From positions 1 to 64,000 of the forward strand of contig CAVAMJ010000002.1 in NCBI GenBank assembly GCA_963589785.1: DNA of 64,000 bases, given 5' to 3'. Numbering within the stretch: the first letter of the stretch is position 1; each line of letters opens with the position of its first letter. The position numbers and the translations under genes were made by a program. The notes beneath the pieces were generated by a model, which was given only the letters and a program-made list of their open reading frames with translations, had not been told where the DNA came from and did not search any database. Below are positions 60,690-64,000 of the stretch, in pieces. The DNA comes from SIG603 sp963589785 (GTDB lineage Bacteria; Bacillota; Clostridia; Oscillospirales; Acutalibacteraceae).

Positions 60690-62090
60690 ATGGTATTCAG
60701 TAATCTGTTTTTTATTTTTGTTTTTCTGCCTGTCAGCCTGGTAATTTACCATATCTCGCCTGTCAAGCTAAAAAACATTGTTCTTACACTAATAAGCTTG
60801 GTGTTCTTCGCTTGGGGCACGCCTAAGTATATCCTATTTATACTTTTCAGTATATTCTTCAATTACTTCGGCGGACTTGAGATTGAACGAGAAAAGAACT
60901 CCGGCGGAAACGGTAGATTCGGAGTAATCTTCGCCGCCACAGTTAACATACTTCTGCTCTCGTTCTTCAAGTACTGGGGATTTTTGCTAAGCAATATCAA
61001 TGCCGTTTTAGGCACAAGCTTTGCCGACTCGGGACTTGCGGCGCCTATCGGAATTTCTTTCTTCACTTTCCAGGTGCTCTCCTATATCTTCGATGTTTAC
61101 CGTGACAAAGCACCCGCACAGCATAACATTATTGATTTTGCTTGCTTCGTAAGCTTCTTCCCAAAGCTTATGCAAGGCCCTATCACAGAGTACAATCAGT
61201 TTTACACTCAGCTTCGTGACAGAAATCATGTCAACGCTTATACTTTCGGCGAGGGCGCAAAGCTTTTCATTTTAGGTCTCGGCAAGAAGATGCTGATAGC
61301 CGACAACTTAGCTATAGCTTATTCGGGCGTCTCTTCCCTGTCGTCACTTAGTGCGGGAAGCGCATGGCTCGGATGCATTTTCTATACGCTCGACATTCTC
61401 TTCGACTGGACAAGCTACTCCGATATGGCACTTGGTCTTGGAAAAATGTTCGGCTTTGACGTCGGAATCAACTTCGACTACCCCTATCTCTCCCTTAGCG
61501 TAAGCGAATTCTGGAGAAGATGGCATATGTCGCTGAACAAATGGTTCACGCACTATGTTTACTTCCCTATGGGCGGTAACCGCTGCAGCAAGGGCAAGCA
61601 CATTAGAAATGTCATGGTAGTCTGGCTTCTGACCGGTATTTGGCACGGAAGCGCATGGAATTTCATTTTCTGGGGTATTTTCTACGGAATAGTTCTGCTT
61701 ATCGAAAAGTATGTTCTAAACGGTATTCTCGAAAAGCTCCCTAAGCTTATTAGACATATTTACAGCATGCTTATTGTCATGATAGGCTGGGTGTTCTTCT
61801 TCTCCTCAAGCCTTTCGGGTGCATTCAAATGGATAGGTAAAATGTTCTTCATCGGCGCAAACGGCTTATGGGATTCATCGGCAAGCTACTATCTCTCAAC
61901 CAATTTGATTATCTTAGTCATTGCTGTAATCGGCTCAACTAAGTTTATGCAAGGCGTTTCCGATAGGCTTATCAAAAAGGGAAAAACAGGTGCTATTATC
62001 ATCAACCTTGCATATATCTTCATCATTGTGGCAAGCATAGCATGCATGATTGGTTCGACCAACAGCACATTCCTTTATGCTCAGTTCTAA
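60690..62090 (+). CDS. MBOAT-family O-acyltransferase (AlgI/DltB-like)
   Basis: 466-aa polytopic membrane protein with about eleven hydrophobic segments. The family motifs WRRWHMSLNKW (275-285) and the active-site histidine H319 in LLTGIWHGSAWNF are intact. It is expected to pass acetyl groups across the membrane to an extracytoplasmic SGNH/DHHW partner that acetylates a surface glycan. DltB is unlikely because no dltA, dltC or dltD is present. The start follows TAAGGAATAAAA. Confidence 0.93.
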   Translation: MVFSNLFFIFVFLPVSLVIYHISPVKLKNIVLTLISLVFFAWGTPKYILFILFSIFFNYFGGLEIEREKNSGGNGRFGVIFAATVNILLLSFFKYWGFLLSNINAVLGTSFADSGLAAPIGISFFTFQVLSYIFDVYRDKAPAQHNIIDFACFVSFFPKLMQGPITEYNQFYTQLRDRNHVNAYTFGEGAKLFILGLGKKMLIADNLAIAYSGVSSLSSLSAGSAWLGCIFYTLDILFDWTSYSDMALGLGKMFGFDVGINFDYPYLSLSVSEFWRRWHMSLNKWFTHYVYFPMGGNRCSKGKHIRNVMVVWLLTGIWHGSAWNFIFWGIFYGIVLLIEKYVLNGILEKLPKLIRHIYSMLIVMIGWVFFFSSSLSGAFKWIGKMFFIGANGLWDSSASYYLSTNLIILVIAVIGSTKFMQGVSDRLIKKGKTGAIIINLAYIFIIVASIACMIGSTNSTFLYAQF

Positions 62091-62102
62091 GGAGGTGGTA
62101 TC

Positions 62103-63737
62103 GTGGAAATAAACGACAGAATTAAAAACAGCTCAAGCGCAAGCTTCACTCTCGAGGTAAAAAACGGAAAAGCTGTTTCCTCCCGTCCCCGTTCGGATGT
62201 TAAGAAATCAACCGTTAACGATCTCGTGGAAATGCTTAATAAGCAAGATAACGATACCGCAGAAAAGCCTAAGACGGAGCAAAGCACAGAGAAAAAGATT
62301 AATAAATCTCAGGACAAAGCTTCTAAGGCTTCATCGGCTGAAAGCTATCAATTCATTGCAAACAATAACGATAAAACAGAATTTCAAAAAATGACTTCCT
62401 TTGATGTCGGCAAGAGAACAAGCTCAAGTCGCCCGACTTCGGGAAGAAAAGTGATTATCGGAGAAGAAAAAGCGGCTAAGCAAGAGCCTTCAAAAAAGCC
62501 GGTCTCCGAAAACTCGGGCAATCCGACAGAAGAAAAGAAAGATCCTGCACTTCTCACCCGTGAGGAGCGTGCGGCTCTAAGACGAGAGCGTGCTTTAGCC
62601 AAAAACCGCAAGGTTATATACAAGAACGCAACACTTCTTTTGCTCGCTGTCATTGTCCTCGTGAATATGATTAATCTTCTCACGCCCGACAAAGACAAAT
62701 CTCTGAACGAAAGCAGAGCACTTCAGGGATTCCCTACCTTTTCTGTTTCATCTTTACTTGACGGAAGCTTCGGCAGTCAGCTTGAAGACTATGTTACCGA
62801 TCAGTTCTTTATGAGAGACAACTGGATCACACTCAAGCTTAACGGTGACAAGGCTCTCGGCAAAAAGGAAACAAACGGAGTTATCCTCGGCAAAGGCGGC
62901 TATCTCATGGAAGATCCCGACGAGGTCGATTACACTAATGTTGATAAAAACATCGCCGCTCTTAATTCGTTTGCTCAGTCGCACACAGGTCTTAAAATTA
63001 ATATGGCTATTATTCCTAACAATGTCACCACCATGAAGGATTATTTGCCGAAAAACATCCCTGTGCGTGACCAAACTCAGGACTTGGCTTATCTGATGAA
63101 CAACCTCGATGCGGGCATTAATTTTATCGACACAACGGCAACTCTCAAGGCTCATGAGGACGATTACATCTACTATCGCACCGACCACCACTGGACAAGC
63201 CTCGGAGCTTACTACGCATTCATGGATATGGCATCAGACCTCGGTATTTCCGATCCGATAAGCTCATATAATGTCTACACCGTAACGGATTCCTTTGAGG
63301 GAACAATGTCATCAAAAAGCGGTAGCCATATCAAAAAATATCGTGACAGCATAGAAGTCTACACTCCAGCGGGAGTCGATAGCCAGTTCTATGTTCTCTA
63401 CAACGACACCTACGAAAAGAGCGCATCGCTGTATCAAAGCGACAAGCTTAACGACAAGGATAAATACACTGTATTTTTAGGTGGTAACCACCCTCAGGTC
63501 ACAATTAACACCACTGTAAATAACGGCAAGGTTCTTCTGCTCATAAAGGACTCCTATGCAAACTCCTTTGTTCAGTTCCTCACCCCCTACTACGAGGAAA
63601 TCGTAATGATTGACCCACGTTATTACTACGAGAGCGTCAGCTCGATTATCGACAGCGAATCAGTCACCGATGTGTTATTCCTTTATAACTGCAACACTTA
63701 CATGGGAGACACATCACTCGCAAACGTCCTTGGCTAA
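62103..63737 (+). CDS. DHHW-family membrane protein (AlgJ/AlgX-like acetyltransferase partner)
   Basis: 544-aa protein with a charged, low-complexity N-terminal 170 residues, one transmembrane helix (about 175-193) and an extracytoplasmic domain with the name-giving DHHW (361-364, RTDHHWTSLGAYYAF) plus a LLIKDSYANSFVQFL segment with the nucleophile serine. This is the AlgJ-like SGNH fold that completes polymer O-acetylation with an MBOAT protein. The start is a GTG behind AAGGAGGTGGTATC, 12 bp after the MBOAT gene. It is the last gene of the operon. Confidence 0.9.
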   Translation: MEINDRIKNSSSASFTLEVKNGKAVSSRPRSDVKKSTVNDLVEMLNKQDNDTAEKPKTEQSTEKKINKSQDKASKASSAESYQFIANNNDKTEFQKMTSFDVGKRTSSSRPTSGRKVIIGEEKAAKQEPSKKPVSENSGNPTEEKKDPALLTREERAALRRERALAKNRKVIYKNATLLLLAVIVLVNMINLLTPDKDKSLNESRALQGFPTFSVSSLLDGSFGSQLEDYVTDQFFMRDNWITLKLNGDKALGKKETNGVILGKGGYLMEDPDEVDYTNVDKNIAALNSFAQSHTGLKINMAIIPNNVTTMKDYLPKNIPVRDQTQDLAYLMNNLDAGINFIDTTATLKAHEDDYIYYRTDHHWTSLGAYYAFMDMASDLGISDPISSYNVYTVTDSFEGTMSSKSGSHIKKYRDSIEVYTPAGVDSQFYVLYNDTYEKSASLYQSDKLNDKDKYTVFLGGNHPQVTINTTVNNGKVLLLIKDSYANSFVQFLTPYYEEIVMIDPRYYYESVSSIIDSESVTDVLFLYNCNTYMGDTSLANVLG

Positions 63738-63756
63738 GAATATGCTAAATTAACAC

Positions 63757-63793
63757 AAAATCCGTTCACTTTAGACCGTGAACGGATTTTTTA
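63757..63793 (+). terminator. Terminator of the acetylation operon
   Basis: Perfect 12-bp stem AAATCCGTTCAC/GTGAACGGATTT, then TTTATC. Confidence 0.92.
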
Positions 63794-63800
63794 TCTATAT

Positions 63801-63843
63801 CAAAGAAAAACAAAACCGCTTGCCTCAAAGACAAACGGTTTTG
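63801..63843 (-). terminator. Terminator of the partial gene at the window end
   Basis: Stem CAAAACCG/CGGTTTTG (extended by TTG/CAA), then TTTTTCTTTG on the minus strand. Confidence 0.75.
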
Positions 63844-63899
63844 CTATTTGCTTAAGCGTTAACATAAGCAAATATATTAGAGTGTATTTTATGGTGTAT

Positions 63900-64000
63900 T
63901 TATGCGATAATTTCAGAAATTTCTTTGATTGCGGTTTCGAGTGCGTTCGGATCAATCGGCAAGAATCCTATATGAGAAATATCCTCGAGTGAATTTGCTC
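63900..64000 (-). CDS. Partial CDS, C-terminal 32 residues only
   Basis: An open minus-strand frame enters from the window end and stops at 63902-63900. It encodes ...EDISHIGFLPIDPNALETAIKEIS..., a normal-looking soluble C-terminus. A terminator follows. The family cannot be recognised from this fragment. Confidence 0.6.
   Translation of the reverse strand, partial: ANSLEDISHIGFLPIDPNALETAIKEISEIIA

Noticed and set aside
1..64000. CRISPR array, insertion sequence or prophage
   Set aside because: No regularly spaced repeats, transposase or phage structural genes were seen. The XerD-like recombinase at 304-1203 stands alone.

Overview
The window looks like chromosome of a low-GC anaerobic Firmicute, most likely a gut Clostridia of the Oscillospirales/Ruminococcaceae type. 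The reasons are purine-rich Shine-Dalgarno sites (GGAGG), textbook sigma-A promoters, a class III ribonucleotide reductase activase, fermentative AdhE and Fe-alcohol dehydrogenase, Rex repressors, a DUF4358/MBOAT/DHHW surface locus and two putative rhamnosidases. No genus can be named from the sequence alone. No insertion sequence, prophage or CRISPR array was seen.

Layout. 1-6.4 kb: partial tRNA-Ala, a XerD-like recombinase, nrdG, a pentapeptide-repeat protein, aspS and hisS. 6.5-8.5 kb: an icd-rex operon. 8.6-13.4 kb: a TSCPD protein, an HD phosphohydrolase with an ABC-2 permease and an ABC ATPase that has lost its catalytic motifs, then a sugar isomerase/oxidoreductase pair. 13.4-18.5 kb: a MarR-controlled heterodimeric ABC exporter, divergent from a nitroreductase. 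18.6-21.4 kb: pncB, the RNase P RNA gene rnpB and purC in one direction. 21.6-26 kb: a second rex, adhE and a small kinase, divergent from tRNA-Thr(CGU). 26-33.6 kb: a GH106-like hydrolase, an AgrC/AgrA-like two-component pair, and a divergent SDR/MatC-like transporter operon. 33.7-37.4 kb: an M23 peptidase and a metal locus with two CsoR-type operators. 37.6-43.7 kb: D-2-hydroxyacid dehydrogenase plus aminotransferase, a fructuronate reductase-like gene divergent from a ROK regulator, and an acetyltransferase. 44-50.4 kb: Fe-alcohol dehydrogenase, a GH78 rhamnosidase, a small XRE regulator, a Cys-cluster protein and a CPBP protease. 50.7-57 kb: oleate hydratase, TetR regulator, 3-hydroxyacyl-CoA dehydrogenase and a DUF262/DUF1524 (GmrSD-like) nuclease. 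57-64 kb: lipid kinase, C26 amidotransferase and a four-gene SGNH/DUF4358/MBOAT/DHHW operon.

How it fits together. The strongest thread is redox control. Two Rex paralogues are encoded here, and three Rex-box-like operators with near-identical sequence lie on the promoters of icd-rex, rex2-adhE and the Fe-alcohol dehydrogenase (6555-6572, 25717-25734, 44011-44028). In each case the box overlaps a -35 or -10 element. A NAD+/NADH-sensing circuit that couples ethanol formation to a eukaryotic-type NADP isocitrate dehydrogenase is therefore readable from this window. Other regulatory circuits visible in the DNA are tandem CsoR-type operators, a ROK palindrome at two divergent promoters, a MarR operator made of three half-sites, and a 9-bp direct repeat with LytTR spacing.

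Many starts were moved inward from the longest reading frame because a better Shine-Dalgarno, a promoter or a terminator overlaps the longer version. These changes are stated per gene.
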